Below, piece by piece: positions 39,109 through 48,710 of a stretch of DNA of 64,000 nucleotides; within the stretch, counting starts at the first letter, position 1; every line of letters starts with the position of its first letter. The notes below the pieces were generated by a model that was given only the letters and a program-made list of their open reading frames with translations, was not told the origin of the DNA and did not search any database. A program made the position numbers and the translations under genes. The DNA is from Comamonas granuli NBRC 101663 (GTDB lineage Bacteria > Pseudomonadota > Gammaproteobacteria > Burkholderiales > Burkholderiaceae_C), in NCBI RefSeq assembly GCF_000739995.1, contig NZ_BBJX01000007.1, positions 124,001-188,000 on the forward strand. The letters are read 5' to 3'.

Positions 39109-39503
39109 TGGGATTCCTTGGCAAGAACGATGCGGTCCAGGGCCGGCAGGCCAGTACGCGGGCCCAGGGCCAGGCCGCCGAAGACCGGGCGCTGGCCCAC
39201 CTGCAGGCCGCAGGCCTGCGCCTGCTGGAGCGCAATTATCGGACACCGGGGCGTGGCGGCGGCGAGATCGACCTGGTCATGCGCGCGCCCGACGGCACGG
39301 TGGTGTTCGTCGAGGTGCGCAGCCGCACCAGCCGCGCCTGGGGCGGCGCGGGCGCCAGCATCGGGGCGGCCAAGCAGCGGCGCATCGTCTTTGCGGCGCG
39401 GCACTTTTTGCTGCGCTACGGGTCAGAACCAGCCTGCCGCTTCGATGCCGTGCTGCTGGAGCCCGCGCTCACCTGGATCCAGGGAGCCTTCGACGCCGGC
39501 TGA
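39108..39503 (+). CDS. yraN: YraN family protein (UPF0102)
   Basis: The 131-residue product is a small predicted nuclease-fold protein (UPF0102). It shows RALAHLQAAGLRLLERNYRT, GEIDLVMRAPDG and VVFVEVRSRTSRAWG, which match the D-x(n)-E-x-K/R layout of restriction-endonuclease-like folds, then a basic RRI segment. The function is not established, though its neighbours rsmI, diaA and a BON lipoprotein are conserved from E. coli. ATG at 39108 has AGAGG upstream. The E. coli lpoA gene that normally lies between rsmI and yraN is missing. Confidence 0.9.
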   Translation: MGFLGKNDAVQGRQASTRAQGQAAEDRALAHLQAAGLRLLERNYRTPGRGGGEIDLVMRAPDGTVVFVEVRSRTSRAWGGAGASIGAAKQRRIVFAARHFLLRYGSEPACRFDAVLLEPALTWIQGAFDAG

Positions 39504-39523
39504 ACGCGCCCCCGGGGCGCACA

Positions 39524-39542
39524 GATTGCTACAAAATTGATA
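39524..39542 (+). repeat. Possible truncated repeat A before the SIS gene
   Basis: GATTGCTACAAAATTGATAA matches only the first 19 bases of the repeat A consensus (TGATTGCTATnAAAATnATAGC); the palindromic core is missing. It lies in the promoter region of the SIS gene. It may be chance. Confidence 0.35.
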
Positions 39543-39587
39543 ACACACAGGGTATATCATGCGACCCTGCGCAAGGATTTCCCATTG

Positions 39588-40181
39588 ATGATCGAGCAAC
39601 GCATCCAGCAGCAATTCATCGACAGCGCCGACCTCAAATACCAGGCCGCCGAGGCGCTGGGCCGGCCCATTGCCGCGGCCGTGCAGGCCCTGCTGGCCTG
39701 CGTGACCAGCGGCGGCAAGATTCTTGCGTGCGGCAGCGGCGTCTGTGCGCCGCTGGCGCAGCAGTTCGTGGCCTGCTGCGTGGCGGGCTTCGAGCGTGAG
39801 CGCCCGGAATTCGCCGCCGTGGCACTGGGCAGCGACGCCGCGCTGTGGACGGCGGGCCAGGGTGGCGTGGCCCAGGCACTGGCGCGCCAGGTCCGCGCCC
39901 TGGGACAGACGGGCGACCTGTTGGTCGCCGTCACCGTGGACGGCCATGATGCGCAGGTGCTCGGCGCTGTGCAGGCTGCGCACGAGCGCGACATGTCGGT
40001 GGTGGCGCTCACCGGCCGCCAGGGCGGGGAACTTGCGGCGCTGCTGCGTGACACAGATGTATGCCTGGCCGTGCCGCATGAGCGTGCGGCGCGGGTGCGC
40101 GAGGTCCATGCCCTGGTGCTGCACTGCCTGTGCGATGGCATGGACGCGCAATTGTTTGGTGAACAGGAGGATTTGTCATGA
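39588..40181 (+). CDS. SIS-domain protein, DiaA/GmhA-like
   Basis: The 197-residue product has the sugar-isomerase (SIS) fold as in DiaA, which binds DnaA in E. coli, and in phosphoheptose isomerase. Recognisable are IEQRIQQQFIDSADLKYQAAEAL, GGKILACGSG, VALTGRQGGELAALL and AVPHERAARVREVHALVLHCL. The GNGGSA loop of true isomerases reads GSGVCA and the following AxHF-type segment is QQF, so phosphoheptose isomerase activity is unlikely and a DiaA-like role fits the genomic position. It starts 84 bases after yraN and overlaps the next gene by 4 bases (ATGA). Confidence 0.85.
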   Translation: MIEQRIQQQFIDSADLKYQAAEALGRPIAAAVQALLACVTSGGKILACGSGVCAPLAQQFVACCVAGFERERPEFAAVALGSDAALWTAGQGGVAQALARQVRALGQTGDLLVAVTVDGHDAQVLGAVQAAHERDMSVVALTGRQGGELAALLRDTDVCLAVPHERAARVREVHALVLHCLCDGMDAQLFGEQEDLS

Positions 40182-40849
40182 CTTTCCGATTCGATCGCAG
40201 CCTGTGTGCCGTGCTCTCGGCAGCAGCCCTGTCGGCGGCCCTGGGCGGCTGCGCCCCGGCCGTGCTGGGCGGCGCTGCCGTGGGCAGCATGATGGCGCTG
40301 GACCGGCGCACCGTCGGCACGCAGGTGGAGGATGAGGGCATCGAGCTGCGCGCGGGCAACCGCATCCGTGGCGTCCATGGCGACAAGGTGCACGTCAACG
40401 TCACGAGCTACAACCGCCAGGTGCTGCTGACCGGCGAGGTGCCCAGCGCCGAGATCCGCGATGCGGTCGAGAAGATCGTTGTCGGCGTCGAGAATGTGCG
40501 CAGCGTGGTCAACGAGCTCGCCGTGATGCCCAATACCTCGCTGGGCCAGCGCTCGAACGACACCTACATCACCGGCAAGGTGCGCGCCAGCCTGGTCGAT
40601 GCCCGGGACCTGTCGGCCAACAGCTTCAAGGTGGTGACCGAGCGCAACACCGTCTACCTCATGGGGCGTGTGTCGCAGCGCGAGGCGGGCCGCGCCACGG
40701 CCATTGCGCGCAACATCAGCGGGGTGAGCAAGGTGGTGCGCGTGTTTGAATACCTGAGCGACGAGGATGTCGCCCGCATCCAGGCCGGCCAGCCCGTCAA
40801 GCCGGCCGAGGCGCCTGCCAGCGGCGAGGCCTCGCGCCCGGCGCAGTAA
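40178..40849 (+). CDS. BON-domain outer-membrane lipoprotein, DolP/YraP-like
   Basis: The 223-residue lipoprotein has the lipobox LSAALGGCAP (Cys25) and two BON domains (about residues 50-115 and 125-195, with VLLTGEVPSAEIRDAVEKI and VYLMGRVSQREAGRATAIA). E. coli DolP (YraP), in the same gene neighbourhood, sits at the division site and supports outer-membrane integrity. The tail (QPVKPAEAPASGEASRPAQ) is unstructured. ATG overlaps the SIS gene stop (ATGA), so both are co-translated. Confidence 0.88.
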   Translation: MTFRFDRSLCAVLSAAALSAALGGCAPAVLGGAAVGSMMALDRRTVGTQVEDEGIELRAGNRIRGVHGDKVHVNVTSYNRQVLLTGEVPSAEIRDAVEKIVVGVENVRSVVNELAVMPNTSLGQRSNDTYITGKVRASLVDARDLSANSFKVVTERNTVYLMGRVSQREAGRATAIARNISGVSKVVRVFEYLSDEDVARIQAGQPVKPAEAPASGEASRPAQ

Positions 40850-40870
40850 CGGCGCAGCCCGGCGGCGGCC

Positions 40871-41785
40871 TCAGCGCAGGCGCCGGATGAGGCTGGAGGT
40901 GTCCCAGCGCTGGCCGCCCATTTGCTGCACGTCGCCGTAGAACTGGTCCACCAGCGCCGTCACCGGCAGGCGTGCACCGTTGCGCTGGGCCTCGGCCAGC
41001 ACCAGGCCCAGGTCCTTGCGCATCCAGTCCACGGCAAAGCCGAAGTCGAACTGGTCGGCCACCATGGTCTTGCCGCGGTTGTCCATTTGCCAGCTCTGCG
41101 CGGCGCCCTTGCCGATCACGTCGAGCACCAGGGGCATGTCCAGCCCGGCGCGCTGGCCAAAGGCGATGGCTTCCGCCAGGCCCTGTACCAGGCCGGCGAT
41201 GCAGATCTGGTTGACCATCTTGGTGAGCTGGCCTGCGCCGCTCTCGCCCATGCGCGTGAAGGCGCGCGCAAACGCCATGCCCACCGGCTGCACGGTGTCG
41301 AAGGCGTCCTGGTCGCCGCCGCACATCACCGTGAGCAGGCCGTTTTGCGCGCCTGCCTGGCCACCGGAGACCGGCGCATCGATGAAGCGCAGGCCCAGCG
41401 CGCGCGCTGCGCCATAGAGTTCGCGCGCCACTTCGGCCGAGGCGGTGGTGTGGTCCACGAAGATGCTGCCGGGGGCCATGCCGGCGAAGGCGCCGTCCGC
41501 GCCCAGGGTGACGGCGCGCAGGTCGTCGTCGTTGCCCACGCAGCAGAAGACGATGTCGGCGCCCTGCGCGGCCTCGCGTGGCGTGGGGGCCTGGCGCGGC
41601 GCAGCGCTGGCCGCGTACTCGGCGCACCAGGCCTGGGCCTTGGCGGATGTGCGGTTGTAGACCGTGACGGCGTGCCCGGCCAGCGCCAGGTGCGCCGCCA
41701 TGGGGTAGCCCATGACCCCCAGGCCGATGAAGGCCAGTTTGCGCGGGGCGGTGGGTTCGTAGCTGCGGGGATTCGTGCTGGCCAT
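40871..41785 (-). CDS. Beta-hydroxyacid dehydrogenase (3-hydroxyisobutyrate dehydrogenase family)
   Basis: The 304-residue product has the Rossmann motif FIGLGVMGYPMAAHL, VYNRT, the substrate motif DAPVSGGQAGAQNG and the catalytic lysine in GAGQLTKMVNQ. The family includes 3-hydroxyisobutyrate dehydrogenase and tartronate semialdehyde reductase; the sequence does not decide the substrate. It lies 83 bases downstream of pilU on the same strand and converges with the BON lipoprotein gene. It may simply be read from the pil transcript. Confidence 0.88.
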   Translation of the reverse strand: MASTNPRSYEPTAPRKLAFIGLGVMGYPMAAHLALAGHAVTVYNRTSAKAQAWCAEYAASAAPRQAPTPREAAQGADIVFCCVGNDDDLRAVTLGADGAFAGMAPGSIFVDHTTASAEVARELYGAARALGLRFIDAPVSGGQAGAQNGLLTVMCGGDQDAFDTVQPVGMAFARAFTRMGESGAGQLTKMVNQICIAGLVQGLAEAIAFGQRAGLDMPLVLDVIGKGAAQSWQMDNRGKTMVADQFDFGFAVDWMRKDLGLVLAEAQRNGARLPVTALVDQFYGDVQQMGGQRWDTSSLIRRLR

Positions 41786-41868
41786 GGTGAGGAATGCTCC
41801 TGTAGAGAAAAGAATGCCTGGCCCGCGCGGGGCGCAGGGGCCAGGCCGATGGTCCGGCGCCGCAGGCG

Positions 41869-43005
41869 TCAGACGATGACGAAGTGTTCCGTGCCCGACG
41901 ACAGGTCGGTGCTCTTGGCGCGCTGGCTGGAGAGCTTGATCTGCAGGCGCAGGTCGTTGAGCGAGTCGGCGTTGCGCAGCGCGTCTTCGTAGCTGATGAC
42001 GTTGGACTCGAACAGGTCGAACAGCGACTGGTCGAAGGTCTGCATGCCCAGGTTGCGGCTCTTTTTCATGATCTCCTTGATCTCGGCCACTTCGCCCTTG
42101 AAGATGAGGTCGGCGATCAGGGGGGTGTTGAGCATGACTTCCACGGCAGCGGCGCGGCCCTTGCCGTCCTGCTTGGGGATCAGGCGCTGCGAGACCATGG
42201 CGCGCAGGTTCAGCGACAGGTCCATGAGCAATTGCGCGCGGCGTTCCTCGGGGAAGAAGTTGATCACCCGGTCCAGGGCCTGGTTGGCGCTGTTGGCGTG
42301 CAGCGTGGCCAGGCACAGGTGGCCGGTCTCGGCGAAGGCCACGGCGTGTTCCATGGTCTCGCGGTCGCGGATTTCGCCCATGAGGATCACGTCGGGCGCC
42401 TGGCGCAGGGTGTTCTTGAGCGCGGCCTCCCAGCTGTCGGTGTCCAGGCCCACCTCGCGCTGCGTGACCACGCAGTTCTTGTGCGGATGCACGAATTCGA
42501 CCGGGTCTTCCACCGTGATGATGTGGCCGAAGGAGTTCTCATTGCGCCAGTCCACCATGGCGGCGAGCGAGGTGGACTTGCCCGAGCCCGTGGCACCCAC
42601 CAGGATGCACAGGCCGCGCTTGGTCATGGCCACCTCCTTGAGCACCTGCGGCAGGCCCAGCCCGTCGATGGTGGGCAGCGCCAGCGGGATCACGCGCAGC
42701 ACCATGCCCACGCGCCCCTGCTGCACGAAGGCATTGACGCGGAAGCGCCCGATGCCCGAGGGCGAGATCGCAAAATTGCACTCCTTGGTGCGCTCGAACT
42801 CGGCGGCCTGCTTGTCGCTCATGATGGAGCGCGCCAGCGTCAAGGTGTGGTTGGGGGTCAGGGTCTGCGGAGAGACCTTGGTGATGGCGCCATCGACCTT
42901 GATGGCGGGGGGGAAGTCGGCGGTGATGAACAGGTCACTGCCGTTGCGGCTCACCAGCAGCTTCAGCAGGTCGTTGATGAACTTGCTCGCCTGATCGCGT
43001 TCCAT
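41869..43005 (-). CDS. pilU: Type IV pilus retraction ATPase PilU
   Basis: PilU is the PilT-dependent retraction motor at the base of type IV pili. The 378-residue product has the Walker A loop GATGSGKSTSL, the Asp box ITVEDPVEFVH, Walker B DVILMGEIRDRETM and the His box ATLHANSANQALDR. N-terminal MERDQASKFINDLLKLLV and the extra C-terminal tail after QLKLSSQR mark it as PilU rather than PilT. It follows the cyclic-nucleotide-binding gene by 40 bases. Confidence 0.94.
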   Translation of the reverse strand: MERDQASKFINDLLKLLVSRNGSDLFITADFPPAIKVDGAITKVSPQTLTPNHTLTLARSIMSDKQAAEFERTKECNFAISPSGIGRFRVNAFVQQGRVGMVLRVIPLALPTIDGLGLPQVLKEVAMTKRGLCILVGATGSGKSTSLAAMVDWRNENSFGHIITVEDPVEFVHPHKNCVVTQREVGLDTDSWEAALKNTLRQAPDVILMGEIRDRETMEHAVAFAETGHLCLATLHANSANQALDRVINFFPEERRAQLLMDLSLNLRAMVSQRLIPKQDGKGRAAAVEVMLNTPLIADLIFKGEVAEIKEIMKKSRNLGMQTFDQSLFDLFESNVISYEDALRNADSLNDLRLQIKLSSQRAKSTDLSSGTEHFVIV

Positions 43006-43045
43006 CTTGTGTGTCCCTCTCGATTGGTGGGTGCCTGCCGCAGCC

Positions 43046-43681
43046 CTATTTCTGGTTCTCGCTCAAGCGTGCGCTCACGGCGCGCAGCCGCAGCGAGAGC
43101 TTGCGCGCCAGCAGGGCGATGAGGCTGGCGGCAAGCTGCGGGTCCTTGGTCATCATCTCGTCCATGGCATCGGCGCTGAGCACGGCGATCTCGCAATCGG
43201 TCAGCGTGGTGCAGGCGGAGAAACGGATGCCGCTGTCGAGCAGGGACATCTCGCCCAGGATGTCGCCGGGGCGCGTCTCGGCCAGGCGCAATTGCTCGCC
43301 CCAGGGCTGCACGCGGTCCACGGCGATGGTGCCCGTGAGCAGCACGATCATGAAGTTGCCGTACTCGTCCTGGCGGATCACGTCGCGGTTGGGCGGCACC
43401 TGGGCAAACTCGAAGAAGTGCTCCATGCGCTTGATGGAGTCGGCCTCCAGTTGCGCCATGTACTTGTCCTTGGACCAGATCATCTGCAGCAGCTTGCCCC
43501 CGCGGCTCGCGGCCATGCGCTTGGCGCCGATCTCCACGGCCCGTGCATCCCAGGGCACGAGCATGGAGGCATCGACGCCCTGGGTGGCGAAGGCGGTGGA
43601 GAAGAAGACGGAATCGCCATGCTCCTGCTGCGCCTTGGGGTTGCGCGAGGACATGCGCAGGAGGGCCAGAATGCCTTTCAT
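43046..43681 (-). CDS. Cyclic-nucleotide-binding-domain protein between pilT and pilU
   Basis: The 211-residue product has an N-terminal part of unknown fold (to about residue 85) and a C-terminal cNMP-binding beta-barrel: NFMIVLLTGTIAVDRV, RLAETRPGDILGEMSLLD with the phosphate-binding loop GEMSLLDSGIRFSACTTL (an R at the usual phosphate-binding site), and AVLSADAMDEMM. No DNA-binding domain follows. It sits in the pilT-pilU transcript with gaps of 55 and 40 bases, so it probably links a cyclic nucleotide to pilus retraction. The upstream in-frame extension towards pilT is not needed. Confidence 0.85.
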   Translation of the reverse strand: MKGILALLRMSSRNPKAQQEHGDSVFFSTAFATQGVDASMLVPWDARAVEIGAKRMAASRGGKLLQMIWSKDKYMAQLEADSIKRMEHFFEFAQVPPNRDVIRQDEYGNFMIVLLTGTIAVDRVQPWGEQLRLAETRPGDILGEMSLLDSGIRFSACTTLTDCEIAVLSADAMDEMMTKDPQLAASLIALLARKLSLRLRAVSARLSENQK

Positions 43682-43736
43682 CGGATGCTCCAGTGGGGGC
43701 CTGCGGCAGGCCGGTATCGGTGGGTTGGGTGGGGCG

Positions 43737-44780
43737 TCAGCCGGGGAAGTTCTCGGGGATCTTGGCCTTGCTGCGCGCTTCGGCGGGGCTGATGATGTTG
43801 CGGCGCACCAGATCGGTGAGGTTCTGGTCCAGCGTCTGCATGCCCACACTGTTGCTGGTCTGGATGGTGGAGTACATCTGCGCCACCTTGGCCTCGCGGA
43901 TGAGGTTGCGGATGGCGCTGGTGCCCAGCATGATCTCGTGCGCGGCCACGCGGCCCGAGCCGTCCTTGAGCTTGCACAGCGTCTGCGAGATCACGGCCTG
44001 CAGCGACTCCGACAGCATGGCGCGCACCATTTCCTTCTCTTCGGCGGGGAACACGTCGATGATGCGGTCGATGGTCTTGGCGGCGCTGGAGGTGTGCAGC
44101 GTGCCGAACACCAGGTGGCCCGTTTCGGCGGCCGTCATGGCCAGGCGGATGGTTTCCAGGTCGCGCATTTCGCCCACGAGGATGGCGTCCGGGTCCTCAC
44201 GCAGGGCCGAGCGCAGGGCGGCGGCGAACGACAGCGTCATCGGCCCCACTTCGCGCTGGTTGACCAGGCATTTCTTGGACTCGTGCACGAACTCGATCGG
44301 GTCCTCGATGGTGAGGATGTGGCCGTATTCGGTCTCGTTGAGGTGGTTGACCATGCCCGCCAGCGTCGTGGACTTGCCCGAGCCCGTGGGCCCGGTCACC
44401 AGCACCAGGCCGCGCGGCTTGAGCGCAAGGTCGGCGAAGATCTTGGGGGCGTTGAGCTGCTCCAGCGTGAGGATCTTGCTCGGAATGGTACGGAACACGG
44501 CGGCGGCGCCGCGGTTCTGGTTGAAGGCGTTGACGCGAAAGCGCGCCAGGCCCTCGATCTCGAAGGAGAAATCGACCTCCAGGAATTCCTCGTAGGTCTT
44601 GCGCTGCGCGTCGCTCATGATGTCGTACACCATGCCGTGCACCGTCTTGTGGTCCAGGGCATCGACGTTGATGCGCCGCACGTCGCCGTGCACGCGGATC
44701 ATCGGAGGCAGCCCTGCAGACAGGTGCAGGTCGGACGCTTTGTTCTTGACGCTGAAGGCCAGCAGTTGGGTAATGTCCAC
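43737..44780 (-). CDS. pilT: Type IV pilus retraction ATPase PilT
   Basis: PilT is the hexameric ATPase that retracts type IV pili, driving twitching and DNA uptake. The 347-residue product has DITQLLAFSVKNKASDLHLS, Walker A GPTGSGKSTTLAGM, Walker B DAILVGEMRDLETI, the His box GTLHTSSAAKTIDR and the PilT-specific C-terminal AIRNLIREAKV. All functional residues known from P. aeruginosa PilT seem in place. It heads the pilT-CNB-pilU operon and is divergent from yggS with only 36 bases between the starts. Confidence 0.96.
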   Translation of the reverse strand: MDITQLLAFSVKNKASDLHLSAGLPPMIRVHGDVRRINVDALDHKTVHGMVYDIMSDAQRKTYEEFLEVDFSFEIEGLARFRVNAFNQNRGAAAVFRTIPSKILTLEQLNAPKIFADLALKPRGLVLVTGPTGSGKSTTLAGMVNHLNETEYGHILTIEDPIEFVHESKKCLVNQREVGPMTLSFAAALRSALREDPDAILVGEMRDLETIRLAMTAAETGHLVFGTLHTSSAAKTIDRIIDVFPAEEKEMVRAMLSESLQAVISQTLCKLKDGSGRVAAHEIMLGTSAIRNLIREAKVAQMYSTIQTSNSVGMQTLDQNLTDLVRRNIISPAEARSKAKIPENFPG

Positions 44781-44816
44781 GGTTCCCTCTGTCGTTTGGT
44801 ACGCTCAATGATCATT

Positions 44817-45533
44817 ATGACCACGATTGCCGACAAGCTTCAACAGGTGCAGCACCAAGTGGCGGCTGCCTGCGCGCGCGCCGGGCGCGATCCCGCCAGC
44901 GTGGCGCTGCTGGCCGTTTCCAAGACCTTCGGCCCCGAGGCCGTGTGCGAGGCCGCCCGTGCGGGGCAGCGCGCCTTTGGCGAGAACTACATCCAGGAGG
45001 CCGTGGAGAAGATGGCCGCCGTGCAGGCCTTGGGCGCGCCGGCGCTGCAGTGGCACTGCATCGGCCCGGTGCAGAGCAACAAGACGCGGCTCGTGGCCGA
45101 GCATTTCGACTGGATGCACACGGTGGACCGGCTCAAGATCGCCGAGCGCCTCTCGGCCCAGCGCCCGGCGCACCGCGCGCCGCTGCAGGTGTGCATCCAG
45201 GTGAACGTCGATGGCGGGCTGAACAAGTCGGGCGTGGCCCCCGAAGATGCGCTGGCATTGGCCGGCGCCGTGGCGGCGCTGCCACAGTTGTGCCTGCGCG
45301 GCGTGATGAGCATCCCCGAGCCGGCGCCGGACTATGCCGGCCAGTTGGCGCTGCACCAGCGTGCGCGCGCCGTGTTCGAGCAGATCCGGGCGTCGGGCCT
45401 GCGTGGGCTGGAGCGCTTCGATACCTTGTCCCTGGGCATGACGGCCGACCTCGACGCCGCCATCGCAGCGGGCAGCACCATGGTGCGCGTGGGCACGGGC
45501 ATCTTCGGCGGAAGAACCCGCCCTGCGGCCTGA
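44817..45533 (+). CDS. yggS: PLP homeostasis protein (YggS/PipY/PROSC family)
   Basis: This protein binds pyridoxal phosphate and keeps its level in balance; loss of it disturbs amino-acid pools in many bacteria. The 238-residue product has a PLP-binding lysine in LLAVSKTFGPEAV, GENYIQEAVEKM, WHCIGPVQSNK, LRGVMSIP and LSLGMTADLDAAI with the phosphate loop GSTMVRVGTGIFG. ATG at 44817 is chosen over 44808 because it gives the typical MTTIADKL. Its place beside pilT is the usual one in proteobacteria. A repeat A copy follows. Confidence 0.94.
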   Translation: MTTIADKLQQVQHQVAAACARAGRDPASVALLAVSKTFGPEAVCEAARAGQRAFGENYIQEAVEKMAAVQALGAPALQWHCIGPVQSNKTRLVAEHFDWMHTVDRLKIAERLSAQRPAHRAPLQVCIQVNVDGGLNKSGVAPEDALALAGAVAALPQLCLRGVMSIPEPAPDYAGQLALHQRARAVFEQIRASGLRGLERFDTLSLGMTADLDAAIAAGSTMVRVGTGIFGGRTRPAA

Positions 45534-45538
45534 ACGGA

Positions 45539-45603
45539 TTTCATGGCAAATTGACCGCTGGTGCCCGCGCAGCATGCGCTGCCAGCTCTATTTTTTGTAG
45601 CGA

Positions 45604-45606
<3 letters not shown>
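45539..45606 (-). repeat. Dispersed repeat A, copy between yggS and ltaE
   Basis: Reversed copy: on the minus strand CTGATCGCTACAAAAAATAG, AGCTGGCAGCGCATGCTGCG, then CACCAGCGGTCAATTTGCC. Its first TGA is the ltaE stop codon. Confidence 0.9.
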
Positions 45607-46671
<1,065 letters not shown>

Positions 46672-46731
46672 GGGCGGTCTCTCTCGTGAAGAAGCCACCC
46701 ATGGTATCGGCCGCCGCGCTCCCTTGCCGGC

Positions 46732-47973
46732 TCAGGGGCGTGCCATCTTGCAGTCGGTGCCCTGCGCCAGTTCGTTGCCGGTGTAGGCCGCGTCGGTGCG
46801 GAAGCCGTAGTTCGTGCCTTCCCAACCCACTTTCACCGCCTTGCCGTCCACGGGCGCGATGGTGTTGACCACCTGGGGCAGCAGCAACTGGTGGTCGTCG
46901 CCGCGCATGCGCACCGGGCCGACCACGGAGTCGAAGCTCAGGTCTTCCAGGGCACGCGCGACCTTCACCGGGTCGGTGGACTGGGCCTTGTTGATCGCCG
47001 CGGCCAGCATGCGCGGCGTCATCTCGATGCGCGGCGCCAGGAACTCCTTGCCCGTCTTGGCCTTGTAGGCCTTGGCCAGCGCGTCCGCCTTGGGGCTGTC
47101 GGCCTGGCCGGGGTGCCATTCGGCCACCCAGGTGAGCTGGCCCAGCTTGGCCTGCGAGACCGCCAGCACCGTGCCCGGCACCGAGCCCGCGCTGTGGTTG
47201 AAGTAGCGCAGGTTGTAGCCCGCGTCGCCCGCCGCCTTGAGCAGCAGCACCATGTCCTGGCCCCAGTTGCCGGTGATGACCGAGTCGGCCTCGGTGCTCT
47301 TGATCTTGGCCACATAGGGCGCAAAGTCCTTCACGCGGCCGATGGGGTGCAGGGCCTCGCCGGTGAACTGGATGTCGGGCCGCGCCAGGCCCACCAGCTC
47401 GCGGCCGTAATGCGCCCACTGTTTGCCGTGCGCGTAGTCCTGGTTGAGCAGGTAGACCTTCTTGATGCTCTCCTGCTTCTTGATGTAGTTGGCGATGGCC
47501 TTCATCTTCATGGCCGTGTTCGCCTCGAACTGGAAGTGCCAGAAGCTGCAGGCCTTGCCGGTCAGCTCGGGGTCGATGGAGGAGTGGTTGAGCACCAGGA
47601 TCTCCTTGCCCGGGTTGCGCTGGTTGTGGCGTGCGGCCGCCTGCACCAGCGCCGTGACCACCGACGAGCCCGAACCGCCCGTGACGATGGCGCGCGCGCC
47701 CTGGTCGATGGCGGCCTGCAGCGCGCTGAGGCTTTCCTGGGCGGAGAGCTTGCTGTCGAACTGCAGCAGTTGCAGCTTGGTGCCCTTGAGCACGCCGCCC
47801 TTGGCGTTGATGTCCTCCACGGCGAACTGGGTGTGCGTGAGCATCAGCTCGCCCACGTTGGCGAACGGGCCCGAGAGCGGGTCGATGTAGGCGATCTTGA
47901 AGGTGTCCTGGGCCGATGCGGCGCCGGCGCAGAGCAGGGCCGCGGCGGCGAGGGGAGTGAACAAGGCTTTCAT
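46732..47973 (-). CDS. Branched-chain-amino-acid-type ABC transporter solute-binding protein
   Basis: The 413-residue product has a clear signal peptide cleaved near AGAASAQD and the type I periplasmic-binding fold of the LivK family (FKIAYIDPLSGPFANVG, TGGSGSSVVTALVQAAA, VYLLNQDYAHGKQW, DSVITGNWGQDMVL, NHSAGSVPG). In Comamonadaceae such proteins bind amino acids or aromatic and aliphatic acids; the ligand is not readable. No permease or ATPase gene is near, so it must work with a transporter coded elsewhere. Its start overlaps the end of the TetR gene on the same strand by 4 bases, so it is co-translated with that regulator. Confidence 0.88.
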   Translation of the reverse strand: MKALFTPLAAAALLCAGAASAQDTFKIAYIDPLSGPFANVGELMLTHTQFAVEDINAKGGVLKGTKLQLLQFDSKLSAQESLSALQAAIDQGARAIVTGGSGSSVVTALVQAAARHNQRNPGKEILVLNHSSIDPELTGKACSFWHFQFEANTAMKMKAIANYIKKQESIKKVYLLNQDYAHGKQWAHYGRELVGLARPDIQFTGEALHPIGRVKDFAPYVAKIKSTEADSVITGNWGQDMVLLLKAAGDAGYNLRYFNHSAGSVPGTVLAVSQAKLGQLTWVAEWHPGQADSPKADALAKAYKAKTGKEFLAPRIEMTPRMLAAAINKAQSTDPVKVARALEDLSFDSVVGPVRMRGDDHQLLLPQVVNTIAPVDGKAVKVGWEGTNYGFRTDAAYTGNELAQGTDCKMARP

Positions 47974-48710
47974 GGGTGGGTCTCCGTGGAGGATGGTGGA
48001 AGGGGGGTGGAGGAGCGCGCGGGGCGACGGCGCGCCGTGCGCAGGCCCAGCACGCGCCAGGCCAGTTGCGAGAGTTCGCGCACTACCTCGGCCGGCGACA
48101 GGCGCCCGTCGGGCCGGTACCAGTGGTAGAGAAAGCCCGGCAGGCTGCAGGCGGCCAGGGCCGTGAGGCGCGTTTCCTTGAAATCGAGCATGCCGTCGGC
48201 GCGGGCCTCTTCCATCAGCGCGCACATGCGGTCGTAGAAGTGGTTGGCCAATTTTTTTTGCATGGCCAGGTACTCGGGGCGGAAGACCTGCGGCTCGCGG
48301 TAGGGAAAGAAGGCTGCCGGGTGGTGCTCGATGGTGGCGCGGATCAGCCGCTCTATGCCCTCGGTGACCTTGACATGCGCGGGGCGGCGGTCGTCCTCGG
48401 GGAAGTCCATGGCCGTGAAGCAGGCCACGGAGGGGCGCCAGCACAGCGTCTCGAAGATTTCCTGCTTGTTGTGGAAGTAGTAGTAGACGTAGGGCTTGGT
48501 CACGCCGAGCTGCTGCACGATCTGCTCCATCGTGGTGTTGGCGTAGCCCTGCCGGTCGAACAGCGCCTCGGCCGCCTGGAGGATGCGCTCGCGCTTCTCG
48601 TCCGTGCTCGGCGTGCTGGCCTTCTGGCGGCCGCGCGCCTTTACGGGCGGCGTGCCCAGCGCGGCGGGCGCGGTGCTTGGTGTCGCTTTGGTTATACCCA
48701 TGGGTAGCAT
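47970..48710 (-). CDS. TetR-family transcriptional regulator
   Basis: The product (246 residues from ATG 48710, or 243 from ATG 48701) has an N-terminal helix-turn-helix (RILQAAEALFDRQGYANT, then VQQLGVTKPYVYYYF) and a ligand-binding helical domain. TetR proteins of this sort usually repress fatty-acid or aromatic-acid catabolism genes and respond to acyl-CoA-type ligands. It is divergent from an acyl-CoA synthetase gene and coupled to a solute-binding protein gene. A large inverted repeat covers both possible start codons, so it probably represses itself and the synthetase. Confidence 0.88.
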   Translation of the reverse strand: MLPMGITKATPSTAPAALGTPPVKARGRQKASTPSTDEKRERILQAAEALFDRQGYANTTMEQIVQQLGVTKPYVYYYFHNKQEIFETLCWRPSVACFTAMDFPEDDRRPAHVKVTEGIERLIRATIEHHPAAFFPYREPQVFRPEYLAMQKKLANHFYDRMCALMEEARADGMLDFKETRLTALAACSLPGFLYHWYRPDGRLSPAEVVRELSQLAWRVLGLRTARRRPARSSTPLPPSSTETHP

